From an uncultured Dorea sp. (GTDB lineage: Bacteria > Bacillota > Clostridia > Lachnospirales > Lachnospiraceae): 64,000 nt of DNA. A program made the translations under genes and the position numbers. The DNA is taken from the NCBI GenBank assembly GCA_910579925.1, contig CAJTVY010000003.1, forward strand, positions 81,720 through 145,719. Direction: 5' to 3'. Positions 7,624 to 15,252 of this stretch are shown one piece after another; the first letter of the stretch is position 1; each line of letters opens with the position of its first letter. The notes beneath the pieces were generated by a model, which was given only the letters and a program-made list of their open reading frames with translations, ran no database searches and was not told the DNA's origin.

Positions 7624-8571
7624 ATGAAATTCAAAAAATTAGGAATCCTCTTATGCGCCGCAGGGCTGATGGTTGCGGCGGGAACCACGGTACAGGCGAA
7701 AAATGCAGAGGATTACCGTGATGTAAAGCCGGGGGACTGGTTTTACCAGTATGTAGAGGATGTGTCAGAAAATGAGTATATGACTGGGACGAGCCCGACG
7801 GTCTTTGGTCCTCTGGACAACCTGGCAAGGGCGCAGCTGGCGACAGTTATCTATCGGATCCATGAGAATCCGGAGACAGCGTATGAATCCAGATTTCCCG
7901 ATGTTCCCGATGGTACGTTCTATTCGGTGCCTGTAACATGGGCGAATACCTATGGAGTCATAACGGGATATGATGACGGGAAGTTTGGGCCGTCGGATGA
8001 CATCAATCGGGAACAGCTTGCCACCATGCTTTACAGGTATGCAGTGAAACTGGGGTATGACACATCGGAATCCGGAAATTTGAATGAATTTCCGGATGCG
8101 GGAAATGTATCAGACTTTGCAAAAGAAGCAATGGAGTGGGCGAACGGAGCCGCGATTATCACGGGGGACAGAGGGTATCTGAATCCCCAGGGGACAGTCA
8201 ACCGTGCAATCGGTGCGACAATGATATCAAGGTTTACGAACCTGATTGGTACGCCGACCAAACCAGGACATCAGCATGCCTGGAAACAGCATACGTCGAC
8301 AAAGACAGAGTGGGTTCCGAATATTGTAGATGTTCCGGATTACGAAGAGAGGGAAGTGGAAGCATGGCATTGTAACTGTGGTGAAATTGTTAGTTATGAA
8401 GACTATGAAGACCATACAATGAACCACCTACTCAATGGTGAAGCTGATAACGGATATTCTGAAATAATCACAGAAAAAGTAATTGTTGGATATCACCAGG
8501 AAGACCACGGAAGCTATGTATCTACAGTAGTCAATGACTATCAGTATTGTGATTGTGGGGCGACAAAGTAA
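7624..8571 (+). CDS. S-layer homology (SLH) domain protein, copy 2
   Basis: Predicted to be identical in sequence to the protein encoded at 6619: signal peptide, three SLH repeats, and a C-terminal domain with paired cysteines (CNCGE, CDCGATK). The ribosome site GAAAGGAAG is kept. The spacer between the copies is only 57 bases and lacks the TTGACA of copy 1, so copy 2 is probably read from the same transcript. The lack of visible divergence points to a very recent duplication or ongoing gene conversion, raising gene dosage of a surface protein. Confidence 0.9.
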   Translation: MKFKKLGILLCAAGLMVAAGTTVQAKNAEDYRDVKPGDWFYQYVEDVSENEYMTGTSPTVFGPLDNLARAQLATVIYRIHENPETAYESRFPDVPDGTFYSVPVTWANTYGVITGYDDGKFGPSDDINREQLATMLYRYAVKLGYDTSESGNLNEFPDAGNVSDFAKEAMEWANGAAIITGDRGYLNPQGTVNRAIGATMISRFTNLIGTPTKPGHQHAWKQHTSTKTEWVPNIVDVPDYEEREVEAWHCNCGEIVSYEDYEDHTMNHLLNGEADNGYSEIITEKVIVGYHQEDHGSYVSTVVNDYQYCDCGATK

Positions 8572-8595
8572 CGGATATAAATGAGGAAGAAACAG

Positions 8596-8745
8596 GTTGT
8601 AACAGTTCAGCCTGCAACTGCGCACTTGCTGCGCAGTTAGCAGCCAATGAATTGGAGTAGCCGGGAATCCGCCTCTTTGCCGCAGGCAAACTTTAAAATG
8701 GGCGGATTTCGTAACAGTGAAGCCGGAAGGCTGAACTGTTACAAC
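8596..8745. repeat. Structured inverted-repeat element, about 150 bp
   Basis: Perfect 18-base terminal arms (8596-8613 GTTGTAACAGTTCAGCCT; complement at 8728-8745) enclose further hairpins, including AACTGCGCA/TGCGCAGTT near 8616-8638 and a GCCGCAGGC-type stem. The element lies between the SLH gene and the thiM promoter. It has no coding signal. It may be a small non-autonomous repeat or a structured RNA; whether it recurs in the genome cannot be seen from this window. Confidence 0.55.
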
Positions 8746-8771
8746 AGGTTCGAGGATGGACATGGCAGCTA

Positions 8772-8799
8772 TTGCAAAAAAGGATTTTTCGTGTATAAT
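8772..8799 (+). promoter_or_regulatory. Promoter of the TPP-riboswitch/thiM transcript
   Basis: TTGCAA (8772-8777), 16-base spacer, TATAAT (8794-8799), placing the transcript start just before the riboswitch at 8822. Confidence 0.65.
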
Positions 8800-8821
8800 T
8801 AAGAGAGTAACCGAATAATAG

Positions 8822-8910
8822 AACGGGGAGCTTGCAGCAGCAGGCTGAGAGGGGACTGACACTGTCCCGACCCATGAACCTGATTTGGATAATGCCAACG
8901 TAGGGATGAT
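8822..8910 (+). ncRNA. TPP riboswitch (THI element)
   Basis: The conserved thiamine-pyrophosphate aptamer is plain: CAGGCTGAGAGG near 8850-8862 and then ACCCATGAACCTGATTTGGA (from 8869), followed by TAATGCCAACGTAGGGA to 8906. A rho-independent terminator at 8929-8959 and the start of thiM follow, so TPP binding should switch transcription of thiM off. The optional P3a-type stem GGGACTGACACTGTCCC is also present. Confidence 0.96.
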
Positions 8911-8928
8911 TTGCTGATAAGAGATAAG

Positions 8929-8959
8929 CGGATATGCCGATGCCTGGCATATCCGTTTT
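8929..8959 (+). terminator. Riboswitch-controlled terminator
   Basis: Ten-base arms (CGGATATGCC 8929-8938 / GGCATATCCG 8946-8955) followed by TTTT, between the TPP aptamer and the thiM ribosome site (AAGGAGG at 8968-8974). This is the expression platform of the riboswitch. Confidence 0.85.
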
Positions 8960-8981
8960 CCCATTTTAAGGAGGAATCTCT

Positions 8982-9803
8982 ATGTTAGAAAACTGTATCA
9001 GAAACGTAAGAACCACCAGGCCCCTTGTGCACAATATCACCAACTACGTGACCGTTAATGATGTTGCGAATATCCTGCTTGCCTGCGGTGCAAGCCCCAT
9101 CATGTCCGATGAGCCGGAGGAGGTAGAAGAGATCACTTCCATCTGCGGCGGTCTGAATATCAATATCGGGACGCTGAATAAACGGACAATCGAAAGCATG
9201 TTCCGGGCGGGGAGAAAGGCGAAGGAACTGGGACATGCCCTGCTGCTTGATCCGGTAGGAGCAGGGGCCAGTACGCTGCGGACGGACACGGCGGTAAGGC
9301 TGATGGACGAACTCTCATTTCAGGTGATCCGGGGAAATATTTCCGAGATCAAAACCCTTGCCCTGGGAAGCGGGACTACGAAAGGGGTAGATGCAGACGT
9401 TGCAGATGCGGTGACGGAAGAAAATCTGGAAGAAGGAGCGGCGTTTGCAAAAGAATTTGCCAGGAAAGCAGGATGTATTGCCGCCATTACAGGGGCCATT
9501 GATCTGGTAAGTGACGGAAAACTCTGCTACGTCATCCGAAACGGACGGTCTGAGATGGGGAGGATTACTGGGACTGGCTGTCAGCTTTCCGGTATGATGA
9601 CGGCGTTTCTTGCGGCAAGTCCAGACTGCCAGTGCGAGGCCGCAGCCGCGGCAGTGTGCGCAATGGGACTGGCCGGGGAGATTGCATGGGAACGTATGCA
9701 GGCAGGGGACGGAAACGCAACCTATCGCAGCCGTATTATTGATGCCATTTATCACATGGATGAAGAGACGTTGAAAGCAGGAGCAAAGTATGAGATTCGG
9801 TAA
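8982..9803 (+). CDS. thiM: Hydroxyethylthiazole kinase ThiM
   Basis: A 273-residue ribokinase-fold kinase that phosphorylates 4-methyl-5-hydroxyethylthiazole in thiamine salvage. Typical ThiM features run in order: PLVHNITNYVTVNDVANILL (residues 14-33), SPIMSDEPEEVEE, LLDPVGAGAS near 87-96, RGNISEI near 114, and the anion-hole/catalytic GTGCQLSG near 196. Length is normal for the family. It is under the TPP riboswitch and is followed by a relic of thiE/thiD, so ThiM is the only intact thiamine gene here. The cell may therefore depend on thiE/thiD elsewhere or on imported thiamine. Confidence 0.97.
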   Translation: MLENCIRNVRTTRPLVHNITNYVTVNDVANILLACGASPIMSDEPEEVEEITSICGGLNINIGTLNKRTIESMFRAGRKAKELGHALLLDPVGAGASTLRTDTAVRLMDELSFQVIRGNISEIKTLALGSGTTKGVDADVADAVTEENLEEGAAFAKEFARKAGCIAAITGAIDLVSDGKLCYVIRNGRSEMGRITGTGCQLSGMMTAFLAASPDCQCEAAAAAVCAMGLAGEIAWERMQAGDGNATYRSRIIDAIYHMDEETLKAGAKYEIR

Positions 9804-9873
9804 CGCTAAGACATGGGCTTACGTTGGTCTGGGCGAGGCGTTTCGATGTTCATAAAGCAGAAAGGAGCAGACT

Positions 9874-10067
9874 ATGAGATGTGAGAAAAAGGATCTGATG
9901 TTATATGCAGTAACGGATCAAAAACGGCTGAATGGTATGATCTGGAAACTTCTGTGGAACGGGGAAAGGCATATCTGTCAGGAGCGCTTGACGCAATGCT
10001 TGATCTGGGAAGGGGAAGTGGGCCGATGGATCATGGATTTGAACTGCAGGGGAAATTTTATCAGTAA
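9874..10067 (+). pseudogene. thiE-thiD fusion relic
   Basis: The gene opens like ThiE (thiamine-phosphate synthase): MRCEKKDLMLYAVTDQKRLNG, with an AAAGGAG ribosome site. From about 9936, in another frame, it reads YDLETSVERGKAYLSGALDA, then MLDLGRGSGPMDHGFELQ and a TAA at 10065-10067. That second part looks like the C-terminus of ThiD (hydroxymethylpyrimidine phosphate kinase). A deletion between about 9927 and 9936 seems to have joined the first 20 codons of thiE to the last 43 of thiD out of frame. The frame opened by the ATG runs on to 10092 but yields nonsense after codon 21. Assignment of the C-terminal part to ThiD is by motif memory. Confidence 0.75.
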
Positions 10068-10095
10068 CCGGGATGAAACTCTGATATCATAAACC

Positions 10096-10139
10096 GGCTG
10101 CCGCTTCATTCTGTATTGTTATAGTGTGAAGCGACAGCC
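10096..10139. terminator. Hairpin between the thi relic and the LysR gene
   Basis: Arms 10096-10108 and 10127-10139 (GGCTGCCGCTTCA against TGAAGCGACAGCC) pair over 13 positions with one mismatch. Placed between convergent genes, it may serve both strands, though T-runs are weak. Confidence 0.5.
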
Positions 10140-10168
10140 TTAAGGACAGATTTGTATTGGGATGACGT

Positions 10169-11059
10169 CTATAGGTCTAAATTCGTATGTTCTATTACAA
10201 AATTCTTAAACTTCTGGATCACCGGCGCCTGGTACACATTCTTCAGCGTCGCCATATAAAAAATCCGCTCCCAGCTTGGCCTGGCGATTTCAATAATCTT
10301 GACGGGCATGTAATCCAGGATAGGCATCCGGGGTACGACTGCAATCCCGAATCCTGCGCTTACAAGGCCGGCAACAGCCTGATCTTCCTCCAGCGCGTAA
10401 TCACTCTTAGGATAACCGCCGCATTTTTCAAACAGCCTGTCGATGACGGGCCGTAACCCGCTTCGTTTTGAAAATATAATCTGAGGATAGGGCAGGGTTT
10501 CCTTAAGATCAATGGAATCCTTGCTCTCCAGGGGATGTCCCTTAGGAACGATGAGCACCAGTTCCTGACAGGAAATAGGGATGAATTCAATGGAGGGTTC
10601 ATTCTCCATCATGGAACAGAAAGCGATGTCATACCGCCGTTCTTTCAGGCCCCGGATAATATCCTGCGTCAGGCCGGTGGAAGTGTGAAAGTAAAAATGA
10701 ATGTTCTTGCTTGGTTTTGAATCCAGGAAATCTTTCACGAATTGTGGCACAGTGGAGCTTAAGGTACGGAGCATGCCGATATCCACACGACCTTCCCCGC
10801 GTCCTGTCATCTGGAGTTTGTTGACGCTGGAATCCAGCATCTCAAGAGAGGCTTCCACATCGGTCAGAAATGCCTGGCCGCACTTGGTCAGCGCTACGTT
10901 GCGGCCGTCTTTTTCAAATAGTTTTACTCCCAGTTCTTTCTCAAGAGAGGAGATTGCATGGCTTAGGCTTGGTTGTGTAATAGCCAGGATCTCAGCGGCT
11001 TTCGTATAATGTTCTAAATGAGCCAGTGTTACAAAATACCTGAGATGATAAAGATTCAT
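10169..11059 (-). CDS. LysR-family transcriptional regulator
   Basis: A 296-residue LysR protein: N-terminal winged helix-turn-helix (MNLYHLRYFVTLAHLEHYTK, then AAEILAITQPSLSHAISSLE, residues 1-60) and a C-terminal substrate-binding domain (RVDIGMLRT, QDIIRGLKERRYDIAFCSM, GLVSAGFGIAVVPRMP). It is transcribed away from the isomerase/reductase/shikimate-dehydrogenase operon starting at 11280, the standard arrangement for a LysR activator and its target. Its effector is thus likely a quinate/shikimate-type compound. Repeated AACCATA/TATGGTT motifs in the shared intergenic region are candidate binding sites. Confidence 0.93.
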   Translation of the reverse strand: MNLYHLRYFVTLAHLEHYTKAAEILAITQPSLSHAISSLEKELGVKLFEKDGRNVALTKCGQAFLTDVEASLEMLDSSVNKLQMTGRGEGRVDIGMLRTLSSTVPQFVKDFLDSKPSKNIHFYFHTSTGLTQDIIRGLKERRYDIAFCSMMENEPSIEFIPISCQELVLIVPKGHPLESKDSIDLKETLPYPQIIFSKRSGLRPVIDRLFEKCGGYPKSDYALEEDQAVAGLVSAGFGIAVVPRMPILDYMPVKIIEIARPSWERIFYMATLKNVYQAPVIQKFKNFVIEHTNLDL

Positions 11060-11079
11060 AGGAGTTCTCCTTTCTTCAT

Positions 11080-11148
11080 TGGTTCAACCATATTCAGTTG
11101 TAATAGATGGTGATATTCTATCATGAACCATAAAGAAAATCTATGGTT
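11080..11148. promoter_or_regulatory. Candidate LysR operator repeats
   Basis: The motif AACCA(TA) and its complement recur: TGGTT-C-AACCA at 11080-11090 and AACCATA-N9-TATGGTT at 11126-11148. The second site is a perfect 7-base inverted repeat lying 18 bases upstream of the -35 of the operon promoter, where a LysR activator would bind; the first covers the region near the regulator's own start. Binding is inferred. Confidence 0.5.
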
Positions 11149-11166
11149 TCCGTCAAAATTAGTAAT

Positions 11167-11195
11167 TTGTTTTTAATTTAACGACGTATTATAAT
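11167..11195 (+). promoter_or_regulatory. Operon promoter
   Basis: TTGTTT (11167-11172), 17-base spacer, TATAAT (11190-11195). The poor -35 fits a promoter that needs an activator such as the divergent LysR protein. Confidence 0.6.
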
Positions 11196-11279
11196 AAAAT
11201 CATAGTAAAAATCACAAGGATTCAGACACGAATCCCTTTGAAACATGTTTATATTAGACAATGGAAGGAGAAACGAAGT

Positions 11280-12119
11280 ATGTCAAAGAAAAACCCTATT
11301 ACAATCAGTTCCTGGACGCTGGGAGACCAGTGCAAATTCGAAGACCGTGTGATTGCGGCAAAAGAGGCGGGATACGAAGGAATCGGACTTCGTGCGGAAA
11401 CTTATGTGGACGCTCTGAATGAAGGACTTCACGATGAGGATATCCTGGAGATCTTAAAGAAACACGACATGAAGGTGACAGAGGTTGAGTACATCGTTCA
11501 GTGGGCGGAGGAGCATCGTTCTTATGAGCAGAAATATAAAGAGCAGATGTGCTTCCATATGTGCGAACTCTTTGGCGTGGGCCATATCAACTGCGGGCTG
11601 ATGGAGAACTATTCTGTTGAGCATACGGCTTTGAAGTTAAAAGAACTCTGCCAGAGGGCGGGAAAATACATCATTGGTGTGGAGCCAATGCCTTACAGCG
11701 GAATTCCGGATCTGAAGAAGGGGTATGATGTTGTGAAAGCATCCGGCTGTGACAATGCCATGCTGATTCTGGACACCTGGCACTGGGTAAGAGCAGACCA
11801 GCCTTATGACATCCTGACAGAAGAGATTGCAAAGAAGGTTATCTCCATTCAGATCAATGATGCCTATGACAGGCCCTATGCGAAGTCCATCTTAAGAGAT
11901 GAGTCTATGCATGACCGTCTTGCGCCAGGTACGGGAGCGAAGGACACTGCGGGATTCGTGAAGATGATCAAGGATGCGGGAATCGATCCGAAGGTTATCG
12001 GCGTAGAGGTAATCTCGGACGAGATTCTTGGCAGAGGACTTAAGGAAGCGGCGGTTCATACCTTTGACAATACGAAGAAGGTACTGAAAGAAGCATGGCC
12101 AGAGATGACCGAGGATTAA
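11280..12119 (+). CDS. Sugar-phosphate isomerase/epimerase-like TIM-barrel protein
   Basis: A 279-residue xylose-isomerase-like TIM barrel (AP-endonuclease-2 fold). The start at 11280 (MSKKNPITISSWTLGD) has GGAAGGAG upstream. Likely metal ligands lie in VEPMP, LDTWHW, SIQIND and GVEVISDE, spaced as the Glu/Asp/His/Glu set of this fold. The family includes epimerases, inosose dehydratases and 3-dehydroshikimate dehydratases (AsbF/QuiC type). Being first in an operon with a shikimate-dehydrogenase paralogue and facing aroD, a dehydroshikimate dehydratase or an isomerase acting on a quinate-type ring is the favoured guess, but the fold alone does not decide it. Confidence 0.8.
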   Translation: MSKKNPITISSWTLGDQCKFEDRVIAAKEAGYEGIGLRAETYVDALNEGLHDEDILEILKKHDMKVTEVEYIVQWAEEHRSYEQKYKEQMCFHMCELFGVGHINCGLMENYSVEHTALKLKELCQRAGKYIIGVEPMPYSGIPDLKKGYDVVKASGCDNAMLILDTWHWVRADQPYDILTEEIAKKVISIQINDAYDRPYAKSILRDESMHDRLAPGTGAKDTAGFVKMIKDAGIDPKVIGVEVISDEILGRGLKEAAVHTFDNTKKVLKEAWPEMTED

Positions 12120-12186
12120 AAATCGTTGCAGGGAGATTAGAAAATCTGACATACATAGATTTAAGAGTGGATAGAGAGGGATAAAG

Positions 12187-14112
12187 ATGAGATTCAAGAC
12201 AATGTTTTCACCAGTCCAGATCGGGCCGATGACAGTAAAGAATCGTTTTGTAGTACCGCCTATGGGAAATAATTTCGCCAATACGGACGGTACGTGGAGC
12301 GACCAGTCTGTCGCCTATTATGCGGAGCGTGCCAGAGGGCAGTTCGGCATGGTAACTATTGAGGCGACAGTGGTACATGACGGAGCAAAGGGAGGACCGA
12401 GAAAGCCCTGCCTATACAATGATAACAGTATTGAGAGTCTGAAGAAAATCTGCGACGCCTGCCATGCAGAGGGCGCCAGGGTATCCATTCAGCTGCAGAA
12501 CGCAGGCCCGGAGGGCAATGCGAAGAATGCAGGCGCGCCGATCAAGGCTGCAACGGCAATTCCGTCTGAAGTGGGAAGAGACACACCTGAGGAAGTGACG
12601 ACGGAAGAGGTCTATGAACTGATTAAAGGATATGGAAAAGCAGCAGAGCGGGCCATGAAGGCCGGGGTGGATGCGGTAGAAGTTCATATGGCTCACGGAT
12701 ATCTGGTAAGTACGTTCCTGTCTCCAAGGACCAATAAGCGTCTGGACGAATTCGGCGGAAACTTTGAGAACCGGATGCGGTTTCCAAGGCTGATCGTGGA
12801 AGAGATTAAGAAGGCAGTGGGAGATAAGGTTGCCGTCATCGCGCGTATCAACAGTGCGGACGAGGTCTTAGGCGGCCTGGATGTGCACGACAGTGCGGCA
12901 ATTGCGGCCTATCTGGAAGAATGCGGGGTAGACGCGCTTCACGTATCCCGCGCCGTACATATCAAGGATGAATATATGTGGGCGCCAACCACAATCCACG
13001 GCGGTTTTTCGGCAGATCTGGTGACAGAGATCAAGAGAGCGGTTACGATTCCGGTCATCACGGTAGGACGTTATACAGAACCTCAGTTTGCAGAACTGAT
13101 GGTGAAGCAGGGACGGGCGGATCTGGTAGCTTTCGGGCGTCAGTCACTGGCAGATCCTCATATGCCGAAGAAGGCTATGGAGGAGAGACTTGAGGATATG
13201 ATTCCCTGTATCGCCTGTCTTCAGGGCTGTGTGGCTAATATGTATAAAGGCGAACCGATCTGCTGTCTGGCAAATCCATTCCTGGGGCATGAGGAAGAAG
13301 GACTTAAAAAGGCCGAAAAGAGCAAGAAGGTCATGGTAATCGGCGGCGGCGTTGCCGGACTGAGCGCGGCGTTTATCTGTGCGGAGAGAGGCCATGAGGT
13401 GACGCTGTACGAGGGAAGCGATACGTTAGGCGGCAATATGAGGCTGGCTGCGTACCCGCCGGGAAAAGGTGATATTACCAATATGATCCGCAGTTATATC
13501 GCAAGATGTGAGAAAGACGGCGTGAAGATCGTAATGAACAAGGAAGCAGACCTTGACTTTGTGAAGGCAGAGAATCCGGATGCCGTAATCGTGGCTACCG
13601 GGTCGAAGACACTGATTCTTCCGATTGAGGGAATCGACAATCCGGCAATCATCCACGGCTCAGACCTGTTATCTGGCAAGAGAGCGGCAGGAAAGAAGGT
13701 ACTTGTCGTAGGCGGCGGTATGGTCGGATGTGAGACGGCGGCATTCTTAGGAGAGCAGAAACATGAGGTGACGGTAATTGAGTTCCGCGACACGGTAGGC
13801 GCAGATGTGATCTCTGAACACCGTAAGTATCTGATGAAGGATTTTGAGGAGTATAAGATCCAGGAGATTACCAGCGCCAAAGTCTGCAAATTCTATGAGG
13901 ATGGCGTTGAGTATGAGTCGCCGGACGGAACACGGCATGAGGCAAGAGGATTTGATTCTGTGATCCTTTCCATGGGATTCAGAAACTACAATCCATTTGC
14001 AGAGCAGTTAGAGGAAATGGGACAGGAAGTGTATGTAATCGGTGATGCAACAAGAGCGCGCCGTGCACTGGATGCGACAAAAGAAGCTTATGGGGCGGCT
14101 ATACAGATCTGA
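12187..14112 (+). CDS. Fe-S flavoenzyme of the old yellow enzyme/2,4-dienoyl-CoA reductase family
   Basis: A 641-residue reductase in three parts. Residues 1-330 form an FMN-binding TIM barrel (MFSPVQIGPMTVKNRFVVPP; AHGYLVSTFLSPRTNKR). Next come the 4Fe-4S ligands Cys341, Cys344, Cys348 and Cys360. Finally there are two dinucleotide-binding folds (VMVIGGGVAGLSAAF near 380; VLVVGGGMVGCETAAF near 502). Relatives include FadH, 2-enoate reductase and BaiCD/BaiH; they move electrons from NAD(P)H through FAD, Fe-S and FMN to reduce an activated C=C bond. In this operon the substrate could be an unsaturated ring derived from shikimate or dehydroquinate. That is inferred from neighbours only. Confidence 0.9.
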   Translation: MRFKTMFSPVQIGPMTVKNRFVVPPMGNNFANTDGTWSDQSVAYYAERARGQFGMVTIEATVVHDGAKGGPRKPCLYNDNSIESLKKICDACHAEGARVSIQLQNAGPEGNAKNAGAPIKAATAIPSEVGRDTPEEVTTEEVYELIKGYGKAAERAMKAGVDAVEVHMAHGYLVSTFLSPRTNKRLDEFGGNFENRMRFPRLIVEEIKKAVGDKVAVIARINSADEVLGGLDVHDSAAIAAYLEECGVDALHVSRAVHIKDEYMWAPTTIHGGFSADLVTEIKRAVTIPVITVGRYTEPQFAELMVKQGRADLVAFGRQSLADPHMPKKAMEERLEDMIPCIACLQGCVANMYKGEPICCLANPFLGHEEEGLKKAEKSKKVMVIGGGVAGLSAAFICAERGHEVTLYEGSDTLGGNMRLAAYPPGKGDITNMIRSYIARCEKDGVKIVMNKEADLDFVKAENPDAVIVATGSKTLILPIEGIDNPAIIHGSDLLSGKRAAGKKVLVVGGGMVGCETAAFLGEQKHEVTVIEFRDTVGADVISEHRKYLMKDFEEYKIQEITSAKVCKFYEDGVEYESPDGTRHEARGFDSVILSMGFRNYNPFAEQLEEMGQEVYVIGDATRARRALDATKEAYGAAIQI

Positions 14113-14310
14113 TTGCTGTCTGTAAATGAGAATGATGTATCAAGGACAGGAGGGGTATAAGTTCCCCTTCCTGGCCGGATCATACATAGAATCTGAAAGA
14201 TTTGTAAGAATGAGTTTCGATATTATCGGATTTTAAGTTTGTAGTAATCGAATAAAATGAAATAAAAAGTAATAATTCATAAAAATAACGATGAAAAAGG
14301 AGAAATAAAA

Positions 14311-15186
14311 ATGGAGAAAAGGATTTCCGGACACACAGGTCTTATGGGATTATTCGGCACGCCGGTAGGACATTCCGGTTCACCGGCAATGTATAATTTT
14401 TGTTTTGAGCATGACGGGCTTGACTATGCTTATCTTGCGTTTGACGTTAATGTTGAGCAGATGCCAAAGGTCATCGAGACAATTAAGCTTCTGAACATGC
14501 GCGGAGGTAATTTTACTATGCCGTGTAAGAATATTGCGGCGGAACTGGTTGATCAGTTATCACCGGCTGCAAAGATCATCGGAGCCTGTAACGTATTTGT
14601 CAATGACGACGGCGTGCTCACGGGCCATATTACGGACGGTGTGGGATTCGTAAAGAATCTGGAATTAAACGGCGTATCGGTGAAAGACAAAAAGATTGTA
14701 GTATTAGGAGCAGGCGGGGCCGCAACGGCCATTCATGTACAGCTGGCTTTAGATGGAGCCAGAGAAGTGCGGATTTTTAACGTCAGAGACGAGTTCTTTG
14801 AGAGGGCAGAAGGCACCAGGGAAAAACTGGCGGAAAAATGCCCGAACTGCAATGTGACAGTGGAAGATCTCGCCGATAAGGAGAAGCTTGCAGAAGCTAT
14901 TAATCACTGCGATATCCTGGTCAATGGAACGATCATGGGCATGAAGCCATATGAAGACGTGACGCTGGTAGATAAGTCATTATTCCGTAAGGACCTTGTG
15001 GTGGCTGATACGGTATACAGTCCTGAGAAGACGAAGATGATCCTCGAGGCAGAGGAAGCCGGCTGTAAAGCAATCGGCGGCGTGGGTATGCTTCAGCAGC
15101 AGGGCGCCGTGAATTATGAACTGTTCGTAGGAAAGAAGATGCCTCTTGAGGAGTATCAGAAGTTCCAGGCCGGCCAGAAAAAGTAG
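14311..15186 (+). CDS. Quinate/shikimate dehydrogenase (AroE/YdiB family)
   Basis: A 291-residue NAD(P)-dependent dehydrogenase of the shikimate dehydrogenase family. The substrate-binding serines lie in GHSGSPAMYN (Ser22, Ser24), the catalytic Lys73 in NFTMPCKN and Asp109 in ITDGVGF, with the dinucleotide fold VVLGAGGAATAI near 129. The final loop GGVGMLQQQGAVNYELF is also conserved. Because it sits in a catabolic-looking operon with transporters rather than with aro biosynthesis genes, it is more likely a YdiB-like enzyme oxidising quinate or shikimate. A 198-base gap with a bulged hairpin near 14149-14176 separates it from the reductase gene. Coenzyme preference is not predictable here. 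Confidence 0.87.
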   Translation: MEKRISGHTGLMGLFGTPVGHSGSPAMYNFCFEHDGLDYAYLAFDVNVEQMPKVIETIKLLNMRGGNFTMPCKNIAAELVDQLSPAAKIIGACNVFVNDDGVLTGHITDGVGFVKNLELNGVSVKDKKIVVLGAGGAATAIHVQLALDGAREVRIFNVRDEFFERAEGTREKLAEKCPNCNVTVEDLADKEKLAEAINHCDILVNGTIMGMKPYEDVTLVDKSLFRKDLVVADTVYSPEKTKMILEAEEAGCKAIGGVGMLQQQGAVNYELFVGKKMPLEEYQKFQAGQKK

Positions 15187-15252
15187 GATTTTTCTGTAGT
15201 ATGGGGAAGTTATAGTACGGGAAAGTTAAAGGTAGACGAAAGGGATGAAAAG

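Larger units (their letters stand above)
6583..8571 (+). repeat. Tandem direct duplication, about 1,005 bp per unit
   Basis: Unit 1 runs 6583-7566 and unit 2 runs 7589-8571. The two coding parts encode identical 315-residue proteins and I found no base difference when comparing them by eye. Similarity starts at TACTAAAG just upstream of each gene; here unit 1 reads TACTAAAGAC and unit 2 TACTAAAGGC, and unit 2 lacks one T before the ATG. Downstream of the stops the sequences diverge within a few bases. Confidence 0.95.

Noticed and set aside
8428..8964. Minus-strand frame across the SLH end and TPP riboswitch
   Set aside because: It runs through the conserved riboswitch and inverted repeat and shows no protein family pattern.
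12187..14112. Bile-acid (baiCD/baiH) operon
   Set aside because: The reductase is related, but baiB, baiE, baiF, baiA and baiG partners are absent; neighbours point to quinate/shikimate instead.
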